Assembly (NCBI GenBank): GCA_014802265.1
Contig: JAAVCP010000008.1
Coordinates: 1 to 64,000, forward strand
DNA length: 64,000 nt
Direction of reading: 5' to 3'
Origin: Bacteroides sp.
Lineage (GTDB): Bacteria; Bacteroidota; Bacteroidia; Bacteroidales; Muribaculaceae
Below, piece after piece: positions 43,959 to 53,295 of this stretch. The translations under genes and the position numbers were made by a program. The first letter of the stretch is position 1. The number at the start of each line of letters is the position of its first letter. Under the pieces are notes generated by a model. That model saw nothing but the letters and a program-made list of their open reading frames with translations, made no database searches and had not been told where the DNA came from.

Positions 43959-45562
43959 TATGTATCAGTATTCTCTATTTCCTTAGAAGCTTCTCTGTAT
44001 TGTGTGGGCGACATATCATATCTATCTTTAAATGCCCGTTGGAGAGTGCGTGAAGTGCCGAATCCGAGTCTGACAGCCAAATCAGCGATCCCTTCATTGG
44101 AATTGGACCCAAGCACATGACGTGCCTCTTCCAGTCTGAATGAGTTGATATATGTCCTCACGGATACACCTTTCTCATTCCTTATAAGCTGCCCTAAAGC
44201 GTCTTGGGTTATCCCGATAAATTCTGCAAGTTCCTTACGGCTGAGAGCGGGGTTAGTGTAAGGTCGATCGTGCAGCATGTGGCTGTCAAGCTTCTCTATC
44301 GGTGATAGGGTAACCTCATTGTCATTATAGTTTGGCTGATGTATGTTTTCGGTTGCCAAATCAAATTCTTTCAGGCGTTCCACCAGCAGGCGGTTTCTTT
44401 TCTTTTCTTTTGCGGCAAGAAGGAGAGCCAATATAAGAAGGATAAGCAATAGCAATGCCACAGAGCCTAATGCAAACAGCCGGAAACGCTCGGCTCTTTT
44501 TTGTTCACGGTCAATCTCTGTTCGGTAAAGCACTGTAAGATCATGAAGCCTTTTATCAGTGATATTATTTGACAGAGAGTCGTGGAAGGCAACATATTCA
44601 GAATATGCTGAAGCACTATTTTCATGTTCGCCAATCATATTTAGGATTCGGGCTTTCAGCAGCAGGTCTTTAAGATAAAACCAAGGGAAATCTTTATGGG
44701 TTGCCAGCAAGGTGTCTACATCGGCAATGGCACCTTTCCGATTCCCTTCAGAAGCCTTTACCACGCATCCCACCTCGTAAAGATGTTCGTAGGCTCTTGA
44801 AGGTAGGGATGGGATGACGTATGAGCCGGCACTGTCTAACAATGCCTTTGCCTCCTCTGTCTGCCCTTTTGAAAATGCTTCTGCCCCTTTGAAAGCAAAG
44901 GCTGTGGCTGGGTAATGTCCTGTCGGGTCAATCCAGTTGTTGATTGTGCTGTTTTTCTCAACTAAATGAGCATACTCGGTTCCCGCGTTATTCATACGCA
45001 CTGTGTCGCCAAGCTCATGGGAGATTATCCATAGCCATTCAAGGATATTTGTTGCAGTGCCGAAATCCGCACTTGAGCGATAGGGGTTGGTTATATATTC
45101 TTTGGCGGGTTCAAGTTCATTCAGGGCACGTTGGGGTTGCGATAATTTGTAAAACATCTGTGCCCTTACTCTCTTTGCCATTGCAATTGACAAGGAATCA
45201 GTATCTTCGGCTGCCTCTTCGTGCATTCTGACTGCGAGTGAGTCAGCTTCTGAAAAATGACCCTCGGAAAAGAGTCGGTCGATGAGCACGTTGAGGGCAG
45301 CAAAGTAGTAGGGATTACGCCCGTCTCTCCTCATACTGTCGATTGTAGACTTAATTTCAGGGATAATATCTTCGGCAGGGGTAAGATTATACAGCTGCTG
45401 CACGTAGATAATCCGGCTTAGTGCTTTCTCTTCATTAGCAGTATGATTTCTGTTGTCTTCCTTAACTGAGCAAGCAGGAAGGACTGCACTTAGCATCGCA
45501 ATAATCAACAGGATAAAGCTGTTTATCCGGGTTATGAGTTCATTATATAGTTTAGAAAGCAT
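43958..45562 (-). CDS. Membrane-anchored TPR regulator with AraC-type HTH
   Basis: A 534-residue one-piece regulator. The N-terminus has a hydrophobic anchor with a lipobox-like LPAC near residue 31. TPR helices cover about 45-340, a membrane helix about 361-385, and an AraC/XylS HTH about 430-525 (SRKELAEFIGITQDALGQLI; ADLAVRLGFGTSRTLQRAFK; YDMSPTQYRE). Unlike two-component hybrids it has no kinase or receiver domain. A -7 box TAAATTTG lies at 45588-45595. Target genes unknown. Confidence 0.8.
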   Translation of the reverse strand: MLSKLYNELITRINSFILLIIAMLSAVLPACSVKEDNRNHTANEEKALSRIIYVQQLYNLTPAEDIIPEIKSTIDSMRRDGRNPYYFAALNVLIDRLFSEGHFSEADSLAVRMHEEAAEDTDSLSIAMAKRVRAQMFYKLSQPQRALNELEPAKEYITNPYRSSADFGTATNILEWLWIISHELGDTVRMNNAGTEYAHLVEKNSTINNWIDPTGHYPATAFAFKGAEAFSKGQTEEAKALLDSAGSYVIPSLPSRAYEHLYEVGCVVKASEGNRKGAIADVDTLLATHKDFPWFYLKDLLLKARILNMIGEHENSASAYSEYVAFHDSLSNNITDKRLHDLTVLYRTEIDREQKRAERFRLFALGSVALLLLILLILALLLAAKEKKRNRLLVERLKEFDLATENIHQPNYNDNEVTLSPIEKLDSHMLHDRPYTNPALSRKELAEFIGITQDALGQLIRNEKGVSVRTYINSFRLEEARHVLGSNSNEGIADLAVRLGFGTSRTLQRAFKDRYDMSPTQYREASKEIENTDT

Positions 45563-45970
45563 TTGATTTAAGCCACTTAATTTTTTGCAAATTTACATAA
45601 AAAACACGATTATTTTACTCCCGGTGTAAAAGAAAGTCAAAATCGTTATGGCGATAAGTTATGAATATCGGGGTGACTTTTCATATCAAAAAAATAATTA
45701 TACTATTTAAATATAATGTTACAACAGCATAATGATTAAGATTAAATGGTAATGTTATTATAGTAAGTCTATATTTCATTGGAAGTCAGTAGGGCGGAGG
45801 AAATTTAACCCTATTCCCATATAAGAATATATGAATTGGCGATTGAAAATTTGTCAATGAAATGAAAAAATTATTTCAGGTGGATTAATTAAGCCGGACC
45901 CCACTTCTGGAGCCCGGCTATAAGCCTTAATTACGACAAAGCGTCATTAAATATTAATCGGTAGTAAAAA
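45563..45970. other. Intergenic: promoter and terminator only
   Basis: 408 bp. A -7 box (minus, 45588-45595) serves the TPR-AraC gene, and a hairpin at 45885-45932 terminates the secreted-protein gene. The remainder is AT-rich without recognisable features. Confidence 0.55.
45885..45932 (-). terminator. Terminator of the secreted-protein gene at 45971-47698
   Basis: TTAATTAAGCCGG pairs imperfectly with CCGGCTATAAGCCTTAA, with the GC core AGCCGG/CCGGCT at 45892-45897 and 45914-45919. Confidence 0.65.
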
Positions 45971-47698
45971 TTATTTTTTTATTACCTTGAAGCTTTTTAC
46001 AGAGCCGTCGTTATATTTCACAGTCTTAACAAAGATTCCATCTGACGGATTGTTAATTTCCTGACCGTTAAGATTGAAATATTTGGTTGACTCTATTTGC
46101 TTGTAATTGGCATCAGCAACACTCTGCACACCGGTTGAAATATTGAGTGAGACGATGTCGGATTCTCCAATAACATCACCGTCTTTTACATTGCAAAGTT
46201 GGACTCCGATTTCTTCAGCACCATCAAAGTAGAAGTAAACTTCATGATAAGTTCCGTCGCAAATAAAGTCATAGTTATCGTTGAAATTGTAGGGAATGAG
46301 AGTCATTTCATCTTCAACTGCCGAGTAGTCGTCCGAATAGAATACGAACTCATCACCGTCGACAAATACTTTATAGTAAAGATCCGACTGATTGAGGAGG
46401 TCACTATCCACATTGAGCATTGGCAGATAGAATTGCAACCAGCTATATCCCCAGTTTTCATAGTAGTTGTAGAACAATAGATCATACGGATTCTGAGGAG
46501 TCTGAGATATTTCTGCAGGCTGCTTCTTGATTACAGGTGAATCAAAAATGCTCAAATAGAGAATTTTGTTGTCGGAAGTATTGTATGCAATGGCATCATT
46601 CTCTCCGGTAGTCATTGTTTGAGTCGTTTCATCGTAATCAAAAACGATCTCATCACTGTAGGTATAGACATTATACCATTCTTCATAATAGTCATCCCAT
46701 TCTTCTTCAAATGTGGCAGCGGAGAAATAGGTGTAGTAACCGTAATCTAAATCTTCTCCAATATATTGTCCTGACGGGAAGATGACTTTGTTATTCTCAA
46801 GTTTACCCTGAATCCAACTTTGTGGTTGCGCAGGGAATACTCCCTGGACAAATACGTTTTCACCGTCTACGGCAAGTTTTGCATAATGTCCAAGTTCACC
46901 ATAAATCACCACCACGTCTTCAACCTCTACGCCGTCAGCGGGTCCGAGATTAAGAGTGCCATGAAATTCTTTCCATTCTGAAGACATTTCAGAATAACCG
47001 GTCCATGCGAGGTCATCACTATAGATCAGACCGGGTATTACGGATCTTGCATCATCTACTTCCATGGAGTAGCTGCCGTCTTCGTTGATGTTGACAACGA
47101 ATTGATCTGTGATTTCAGGTAATCCCACTGCCTGAGCTTCTTCGGTGTTGCATGGATAATACCAATTTTCGGAATCACTATACTGCATCATTGTGGCAAT
47201 GAAATAAATCTCCTCACCATAGTAGTCTATTGCAGCAACCGGTTGAGGTAGGCTGAAGACTATTTTGTTATCTTCCCGTTTGCCTTTAAGGTAAGTGTTG
47301 GATACATAAGCGGAAAAAGGATTCTTAATATACACCTCTCCGTTATCGCATGTGACAATCTCACCGATACGATTCTCATAAGAAGATTGCACGAGGCTGC
47401 CATAGTATGCGTAGGTTGCCTCTCCTGACCTTGCCAATATCTTGGTTTCGCCTTCAGGAGCCTCATAAATGATGGGTCCATATTCACTGACCTTTGCTGA
47501 CGGTGTTTTCTTAGAGGTTGGAGTATTGAGGTCAACCACTGAATTATGGCTAATTTGGTTTTTAACAATCATTTGATTGTCAATTCTGTGAGGAACTTTC
47601 CCTCCTTCGGTAGAATTTAGGGATCTGAGGTTTTTTGCTACTGCCACCCCGGGAATAAGGAGTGAAGAAGCCACCATTAAAAGAGTAAATTTTTTCAT
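45971..47698 (-). CDS. Secreted acidic protein with C-terminal sorting-like module
   Basis: A 575-residue protein with a signal peptide ending AVAK near residue 22. The body is strongly acidic and very rich in Tyr and Trp (e.g. EEEWDDYYEEWYNVYTYSDE), probably beta structure. No catalytic motif is recognised. The C-terminus YFNLNGQEINNPSDGIFVKT with a basic tail is the same module class as in the protein at 4780-6039. The truncated gene at the right end of the window encodes a similar-looking protein. Predicted -7 box at 47854-47861 gives a leader of about 150 nt. Confidence 0.75.
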   Translation of the reverse strand: MKKFTLLMVASSLLIPGVAVAKNLRSLNSTEGGKVPHRIDNQMIVKNQISHNSVVDLNTPTSKKTPSAKVSEYGPIIYEAPEGETKILARSGEATYAYYGSLVQSSYENRIGEIVTCDNGEVYIKNPFSAYVSNTYLKGKREDNKIVFSLPQPVAAIDYYGEEIYFIATMMQYSDSENWYYPCNTEEAQAVGLPEITDQFVVNINEDGSYSMEVDDARSVIPGLIYSDDLAWTGYSEMSSEWKEFHGTLNLGPADGVEVEDVVVIYGELGHYAKLAVDGENVFVQGVFPAQPQSWIQGKLENNKVIFPSGQYIGEDLDYGYYTYFSAATFEEEWDDYYEEWYNVYTYSDEIVFDYDETTQTMTTGENDAIAYNTSDNKILYLSIFDSPVIKKQPAEISQTPQNPYDLLFYNYYENWGYSWLQFYLPMLNVDSDLLNQSDLYYKVFVDGDEFVFYSDDYSAVEDEMTLIPYNFNDNYDFICDGTYHEVYFYFDGAEEIGVQLCNVKDGDVIGESDIVSLNISTGVQSVADANYKQIESTKYFNLNGQEINNPSDGIFVKTVKYNDGSVKSFKVIKK

Positions 47699-48244
47699 TT
47701 TAATGAGATTAGTTAAACTATATATTATCTATCACAATTAGTAAGAGCTTTTATTTTTATCAGCTATTTAAATAATAATACTTGAAAATGTCTTCATAAA
47801 CAATAAAAGTATTGACAAAAGAACTAATTATTATTAATTTATCTTACATTCTGCAAAATTATAAATTATTATTTAGAAATCCAACTTTTAGTGTGATTTT
47901 TTTAATTGAGGCAATATTGGGGCACCCGGAGATAAACTTGATTTGGGCAGACGGATTTTGGTTAACCGGTTATAGTTATTTATTGAGTGGGAGCTTTTAT
48001 ATGGGATTTTTTGATATGTTTGGAGCCTTGTGGAGAAGAATAGATTGGGAGGTATAATAATAAAAAATCAAATTCCGATAATCAAATCTTGATAAATCAG
48101 ATTTCAGTTAAAAGGAAAGAGCCCGGTATAATGCCGAACTCTTTCCTTTTAACTGGATAAGATTTAATTTTCCAATTTTTTGCTCACTTCACTTCGGAGT
48201 TATTTCGTATTACGAGATAGCCTTATTTTTAGGGGTAAGGGTGA
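47699..48244. other. Intergenic with promoter and terminator
   Basis: 546 bp. The minus-strand -7 box TAATTTTG (47854-47861) belongs to the secreted-protein gene. The hairpin at 48106-48154 terminates the GH5 gene. An 81-codon frame at 47812-48057 is probably chance. Confidence 0.55.
48106..48154 (-). terminator. Terminator at the 3' end of the PUL
   Basis: AGTTAAAAGGAAAGAG pairs with CTCTTTCCTTTTAACT, continuing with a partly paired top. It lies 90 bp after the GH5 stop. Confidence 0.8.
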
Positions 48245-49513
48245 TTATTTTGAGGGGACGTTGAGACCCATGGAGGTTATGTAGGTTTCTTGGGGAACGC
48301 AGTTTTTGAATTGGCATTGCTCGATAAATTTATCGAGGGCTACCTGTGCTTTAGCTCTGTCGGGCTTGGCATCGCGTACCTCGGCGAAGGTGTGGTGGGG
48401 TCCTTCTGCAAATTTTACTACCTCTTCCCATTCTTCGGGCATCTGAATACCTACCATGCAGCTGTTTTCACGTTTCTTGTAGGGCCAGAATGTATAACCG
48501 ATATTGTTGTCTTTCATTGTCTTTACAAAGGATGCCTGCCATTCGTCGGTGTTGTGTCCGATCTCACCCATATACATGGGGCGGTTACTCTTGTCGCGGA
48601 AATCAATATAAGACTTGATGGCTTCCGGAGTGGGGTCACCCCCGTAACGGTGACATGTGAACATCAGTTGGGGATCGTAATCTGTGTCTTTGAGGGGTTC
48701 GAAGTTGCTGTTCCACTGGGGTGCGCCGATAAGGATCACGTGGTTGGGGTCAACCTCACGGATAGCTGCCACTGCTTTCTTATGGAGAGGTTCCAGTTTG
48801 GCATTAAGTTCGTCTTGGTTTTCAAAGTAGGTGGCTATGGGTTCGTTGATCAGTTCATAGCCGAGGATTACGGGTTCATTTTTATAGTAATCGGCAATAG
48901 AGCGCCAGATGTCGCAGAAAAGTTGCTGAGATTTCTCACTTTCCATTAACCAGGGGTAGCCGTAGGAGTCATCGATGTTGTCACCGGTTTGTCCGCCGGG
49001 GGCATCGTGCATGTCGAGGATAAGATACAGGTTGTTATCACGGCACCAACTTACAACGCTGTCGATACGTGCGAAGCCATCTTGGTTGGCGGTTTTGCCC
49101 ATGTAGTCTTCGTCGGTGAAGAGTTTATAATGGAACGGGAGACGGATTGTGTTGGCACCTGTGGCGGCGATATAGTCAATGTCGGCTTTGGTGATGTAGT
49201 TGTCTTTGAATTGCTGCCAGAATTCAGCTGCCTTGTCAGGTCCTACGAGGTGTGAAATCAGGTCGTTGATCTGGCGAGGGGCATTCATTCTTTGGAAGCC
49301 GAACATGTAGCCTTCCGGGTTTAGCCAATTGCCGAGATTGGTTCCTACGATGAAGAATTTTGAGCCGTCAGGCTTTATAAGGTCTTGCCCTTTTACTTGA
49401 ATGAAGTTGTCTTTGTTGGTGGAGGCTTCTGATTTTTCCGCACAGCTCCAGGTGGTTGCACCCAAAGACAAACCGGTTATGAGGGTGAGAAGGATTGATT
49501 TGATTTTTTTCAT
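48245..49513 (-). CDS. GH5-family glycoside hydrolase (beta-glucanase-like)
   Basis: A 422-residue TIM-barrel enzyme with an export signal (possible lipoprotein, Cys near 24). Seen: FIVGTNLGNWLNPEGYMFGF as in exo-beta-1,3-glucanase-type GH5, TIRLPFHYKLF, DMHDAPGGQ, acid/base Glu224 in ELINEP, and nucleophile Glu317 in YMGEIGHN. It is the last gene of the PUL and probably trims beta-glucan oligosaccharides. The exact linkage cannot be read from sequence. It is separated from the upstream gene by a hairpin and a 10-bp repeat array, with no promoter box visible. Confidence 0.88.
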   Translation of the reverse strand: MKKIKSILLTLITGLSLGATTWSCAEKSEASTNKDNFIQVKGQDLIKPDGSKFFIVGTNLGNWLNPEGYMFGFQRMNAPRQINDLISHLVGPDKAAEFWQQFKDNYITKADIDYIAATGANTIRLPFHYKLFTDEDYMGKTANQDGFARIDSVVSWCRDNNLYLILDMHDAPGGQTGDNIDDSYGYPWLMESEKSQQLFCDIWRSIADYYKNEPVILGYELINEPIATYFENQDELNAKLEPLHKKAVAAIREVDPNHVILIGAPQWNSNFEPLKDTDYDPQLMFTCHRYGGDPTPEAIKSYIDFRDKSNRPMYMGEIGHNTDEWQASFVKTMKDNNIGYTFWPYKKRENSCMVGIQMPEEWEEVVKFAEGPHHTFAEVRDAKPDRAKAQVALDKFIEQCQFKNCVPQETYITSMGLNVPSK

Positions 49514-49567
49514 GAGGAAGTTAGAATTTTAGTTTAGCTGTCTCTGTCTGTTTTTTGAGGGAGGGGG

Positions 49568-49623
49568 TTAGCTAATTTAGTGGAGGATTAGCTTGGGTTA
49601 GCTTATTTTAGCTACTTTTAGCT
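49568..49623 (+). repeat. Degenerate 10-bp repeat array (TTAGCTNNNN)
   Basis: TTAGCT at 49568, 49588, 49598, 49608 and 49618, the last four exactly 10 bp apart; a further copy is at 49534. It lies in the intercistronic gap before GH5. On the transcript it reads as repeated AGCUAA. Confidence 0.7.
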
Positions 49624-49650
49624 TGGATAACATTGCTGATTAATAATTGA

Positions 49651-49680
49651 GTCCCCGGCACCCATTCAAGAGCCGGGGAC
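49651..49680 (-). terminator. Hairpin between glycan-binding protein and GH5 genes
   Basis: GTCCCCGGC pairs perfectly with GCCGGGGAC around a 12-nt loop. It is either a partial terminator or a 3'-end stabiliser of the susCD transcript. Confidence 0.7.
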
Positions 49681-49688
49681 CCATTGTG

Positions 49689-49730
49689 TTGTAATCTCTT
49701 TGATTACGCCTTTTTGTAATCTCTTTGATT
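49689..49730. repeat. Two 17-bp direct repeats
   Basis: TTGTAATCTCTTTGATT at 49689-49705 and 49714-49730, in the 3' flank of the glycan-binding protein gene. Possibly a local duplication. Confidence 0.6.
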
Positions 49731-49779
49731 GAGCTTGGTAAGCTTTTGATTGCTTTTTGAGATTATTTGGCTTTTGTGA

Positions 49780-51708
49780 TTATTTTGCTACCTGCATTTT
49801 GATGCCTGAGACGGTGATGTTGGTTTTACCGGGTGCGCCGGCGTAGTCCATGCAAAGTTGCAGATTTTTGGTGTCGATTCCTTGCTTACCTTTGAAGAAG
49901 TAGAGGTAGGGTGTGCCACCTTCAACGTTTACTTGGTCAACTGTGATGTAGGTATTGTCATCGGTATCGGTGTCTTCACCAAGGGAATCACCTTTCTGCA
50001 GCTTAACAGTTACGCCTTTGATGTCGTTGTCTGACTCGATGGTCATCATGAAGTCATATTTGTTTTCTGCTGAGGTCTCAACATTTGTCCAAACATGCAC
50101 CTGACCTTGCCATTGATCTGAACCTACACCTTCAGGAGCAATAAAGCTGTAGCCGTCTTCAAAGAAGATAATTTCAGGCTGAGTGATTGCGGAATCGTCC
50201 CAGCTGCTGTTGGCAAACCAGGTAGTACATTTCACCACCTCGAAACCGGCGAAGATGTTGTCAGCGTCAGAGATTGAGGGAGCTGATGCTGACGCCGGGA
50301 TAACGGTGCCGTCGTCATACTGGTGTTCTTTGAACACGATGTTGCTTACCTCGATGTCGCAGTCACCGAATCCACCGAAATCAAACGCAATCTTAAGTGT
50401 ACCGTCGAAGCCCTTTACATCGGCAAACCATACTATTGACCCATTAGGCTCCACGTCTACACGGTCAGCAGTGAAATAAGTGTCGTCATCACCAAGCTTC
50501 TGAACCTTGACAGTCACTGCACCCGCTTTAGGAACGTTTACGTTGCAAGAGAAGTCGTAAGTGATGTCTGAATGCACCTCGATGTTAGTCTCAACGTGCA
50601 CCTGACCCTGCCACTGGTCATTACCCATGTCAGCCGGAGTGTGGAAGCTGATTCCCTTGGTGTCGGTCAGTGTTACGGTCGGCTGGTTAGAGAGTTCATT
50701 CCAGCTGCCGTCAGCAAACCATGTGGAGGCAACCCTTACGTCAGCATCTTTCCAGAGGTTGTGCTCGAAGTCATATTTGAAGCCTGTTGTTGTCACGTCA
50801 GCCTCAGCCTTAGGCGCGATTATATACTGCCAGGATATTCCGTCAAGATCCTGCACGAGAGTAATCTCGTTTCTGCTGAAGTTTGCGATTCTGTATTTCG
50901 GGTTCTTGAAAGAGTCTTCCGAGGGAATATAAGGGAATGGGGTCTCAGCGGGTAGCACAAGATAAAGGTTGGCACCTTCAGCAGAGAGTGTGAATGTTGT
51001 GTTGACAACCTTTGCAGCTACTCTGAAATCAGCACCGTCATCAGGATTGTTGACCTCGTATCCGGGGAGTGATTTCACACCTGTATTCACGTAGAATGTG
51101 CCTGCAGTGCCCGGATCAAATGTGTAAGTGCCGTTTGTTTCGGAATCAGTTTTCCCGAATGTAAGGATATTCTGATACACTCCCTCAGCTTCCTTGCAAC
51201 CCGGCTCGCCATTCCACCAGCCGGCAGGGTTAGAGGCATCAGGTCCACATGCCATGTTACCAGCCTTTGTGCCGTCTACAGCCCATTCTTTGGTAGAGCC
51301 GTTGGTAAGACCTGTCATGTAGGGGGTGAAGTCGAATATGGTTTTGTCAATCACGATAGTACCAGTCACGGAACCTTCCGACACGCCGTTGGCGTTGCCC
51401 ACCTTCATCTCAACAGGATATTCCCCGGCAATTGTGATGAGGTCACGATAAGTAAGTGATGTTGATGGACGCTGGCTCTCATTGACATACCAAATCGGGT
51501 AAACCCCTGTAGCCCGGTTGCCATTCAGATCAACTATATTAAGCTCCACATTGTTGAGGTCGTCAACGGAGATGTCTATCCGATAGTCGGAAGCCTTAGG
51601 CAGCCCTGCCTGTGAAGGCTCGAAGATCTTTTCTTGCGAGCAGGCTGTCATGGCGAGAGCCGCGCCCGCCATGATGCCATACCTGAATATTTTATTTGTA
51701 TTTTTCAT
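49780..51708 (-). CDS. Surface glycan-binding lipoprotein of the PUL (SusE-position)
   Basis: A 642-residue lipoprotein (signal with MTAC, Cys23). An N-terminal Ig/PKD-like domain (to about 125) and a middle domain (about 130-310) precede two tandem repeats of about 150 residues. The repeats share TWFADGSWNE / TWFANSSWDD, DQWQGQVHVETNIE / DQWQGQVHVWTNVE, and a matching VKVQK/VKLQK strand. They look like CBM4-type jelly rolls, which bind beta-glucans. The position after susD is that of SusE/F-like glycan-binding proteins. It should hold polysaccharide at the cell surface. Confidence 0.82.
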   Translation of the reverse strand: MKNTNKIFRYGIMAGAALAMTACSQEKIFEPSQAGLPKASDYRIDISVDDLNNVELNIVDLNGNRATGVYPIWYVNESQRPSTSLTYRDLITIAGEYPVEMKVGNANGVSEGSVTGTIVIDKTIFDFTPYMTGLTNGSTKEWAVDGTKAGNMACGPDASNPAGWWNGEPGCKEAEGVYQNILTFGKTDSETNGTYTFDPGTAGTFYVNTGVKSLPGYEVNNPDDGADFRVAAKVVNTTFTLSAEGANLYLVLPAETPFPYIPSEDSFKNPKYRIANFSRNEITLVQDLDGISWQYIIAPKAEADVTTTGFKYDFEHNLWKDADVRVASTWFADGSWNELSNQPTVTLTDTKGISFHTPADMGNDQWQGQVHVETNIEVHSDITYDFSCNVNVPKAGAVTVKVQKLGDDDTYFTADRVDVEPNGSIVWFADVKGFDGTLKIAFDFGGFGDCDIEVSNIVFKEHQYDDGTVIPASASAPSISDADNIFAGFEVVKCTTWFANSSWDDSAITQPEIIFFEDGYSFIAPEGVGSDQWQGQVHVWTNVETSAENKYDFMMTIESDNDIKGVTVKLQKGDSLGEDTDTDDNTYITVDQVNVEGGTPYLYFFKGKQGIDTKNLQLCMDYAGAPGKTNITVSGIKMQVAK

Positions 51709-51735
51709 TTTGTAGTTCTGTTAGTTGGGAAGAAA

Positions 51736-53262
51736 TTACTGGAAATACTGGTCGTTCTGCTTGAGAGTGCCGCGACAGTTGTCGATTTCACTCTGCGGGA
51801 AGGGGAGATATTTCTTGTTGTCAGTATAATGACCCTTACGTCCGTCAGGGAATTCCACAGGATTATCTTCTACAAGATAATCTTTTGCAAGCCCTGTGCG
51901 GATAAGGTCCCAGTAGCGTTTGCCCTCACCGAGGAACTCCAATGCTCTCTCCTGAATGATATTGTCTAAAGTAGCAGGAACTGAACCTACACCGGCTCTT
52001 GTGCGCACCATGTCAAGATAGTTCTGTGCATTGGGTGATCCGAGTTCAGCCGCGTTGAGAAGCACCTCAGAGTAGCGGTAGATACGGAGGTTGTTGTTAT
52101 AGTTGAGGATTGCATCGGCAATCTGACCTGAGTTGCCACCGATCTTTCCTGCATATTTTGCGAGGAAGTAGCCTGTGTCCTGATAACCTACATTGTAAGA
52201 TCCGGCTTCAGGCTGCCAGATGGAGGCATCGCGGCGAGTGTCGGCGGGATCATATGAATCGTAGGTTGACTTGCGCACGGTGCCGAAGCCCCAGCCTGTG
52301 TTGTCGTGGATACCGTCAGAGCTGTTATAACCACGAGGAAGAATCATGGCGGGAACTACAGTTCCACCGGCTGTGCCACCCCAGCTCCAGTTACGTCCGG
52401 CGAGATAGTCAGAGTAGTTGATTTCCCATACAGACTCCGAGCACCATTCACCTGTCACGTCCCAGATATCGGCGAAGTTGGTCATAAGCTGGTATTTGCC
52501 AGACTCGATGATCTCTTCCATGTATTTGAGAGCGGTGGGCTTGCGAGTTGCATCATTCTGATACATTACCACCTCAGCATAGAGCATATAGATGAAATGT
52601 TTAGTCACCCTGCCGAGTTCGGAGCCGGAGCATTTCTCAGGAAGCCTGTTGAGAGATATGACTCTCTCAATATCCTCCATTATAAACTCATATACTTCGT
52701 CTGCGGTGTATTGCGGTGCAAAATAGTCGCCTGAAAGATTTGTGGTATAGTAGGCGATATTACCCCACCAGTGCCAGAGATAGTTGTAGAAGAATGCACG
52801 GAGTGCAAGCACTTGTGACTCGTAATACTCACGGTTTGCGAGCTCCTGGTCAGTCGTTGGTTCCCAGTAGTTATACATATAGAAGATAGCATCGTTGCAA
52901 CGCTTCACTCCGGAATATGCATTGGAATAGTTGGTGTCAAGCACTACGGTAGGAGTAGTGTTAAAGTTAAAGACAGTCTTCCACTGGTTCATGTCATTAA
53001 TGTCGCCTCCACCGGGGAAACACTGGTCGGCAATCACCTCGGGATAGATGTTGATGCCGCAGTAGTTGTTGGCATAGTCAAACCAATGCAGAGGATCGTA
53101 TGCAGCCACCACAGCCTGTTGAATGTTAGCTTCAGTTGTGTAGTAATCCGCTACAGTGTCCTGTGTGTTGTCTGGTATGTCCAGCCAGTCAGTGCCACAG
53201 GAAGAGAGACCCATGCCCATGGCTGCAATCGAGGTCAACAGAATATTTTTATTTATTTTCAT
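51736..53262 (-). CDS. SusD-like nutrient-binding lipoprotein
   Basis: A 508-residue SusD/RagB lipoprotein (signal with LSSC, Cys22). Family features are the N-terminal DWLDIPDNTQDTVADYYTTE, helical TPR-like scaffold (LALRAFFYNYLWHWWGNIAY), NNLRIYRYSEVLLNAAE, and the C-terminal IIQERALEFLGEGKRYWDLIR followed by LPFPQSEID. It forms the lid of the SusC transporter at the outer membrane. It is 33 bp after susC and co-transcribed. Confidence 0.95.
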   Translation of the reverse strand: MKINKNILLTSIAAMGMGLSSCGTDWLDIPDNTQDTVADYYTTEANIQQAVVAAYDPLHWFDYANNYCGINIYPEVIADQCFPGGGDINDMNQWKTVFNFNTTPTVVLDTNYSNAYSGVKRCNDAIFYMYNYWEPTTDQELANREYYESQVLALRAFFYNYLWHWWGNIAYYTTNLSGDYFAPQYTADEVYEFIMEDIERVISLNRLPEKCSGSELGRVTKHFIYMLYAEVVMYQNDATRKPTALKYMEEIIESGKYQLMTNFADIWDVTGEWCSESVWEINYSDYLAGRNWSWGGTAGGTVVPAMILPRGYNSSDGIHDNTGWGFGTVRKSTYDSYDPADTRRDASIWQPEAGSYNVGYQDTGYFLAKYAGKIGGNSGQIADAILNYNNNLRIYRYSEVLLNAAELGSPNAQNYLDMVRTRAGVGSVPATLDNIIQERALEFLGEGKRYWDLIRTGLAKDYLVEDNPVEFPDGRKGHYTDNKKYLPFPQSEIDNCRGTLKQNDQYFQ

Positions 53263-53295
53263 TTTGATAGTCGCTTAATTATGGAATTATTCAAG

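Noticed and set aside
47812..48057. An 81-codon plus-strand frame (LSYILQNYKLLFRNPTFSVI...)
   Set aside because: It overlaps the predicted promoter of the minus-strand secreted-protein gene, has no promoter of its own and an implausible composition. Probably chance.
52110..52734. Plus-strand frames inside susD and susC
   Set aside because: Antisense shadows. The SusC/SusD families are unmistakable on the minus strand.
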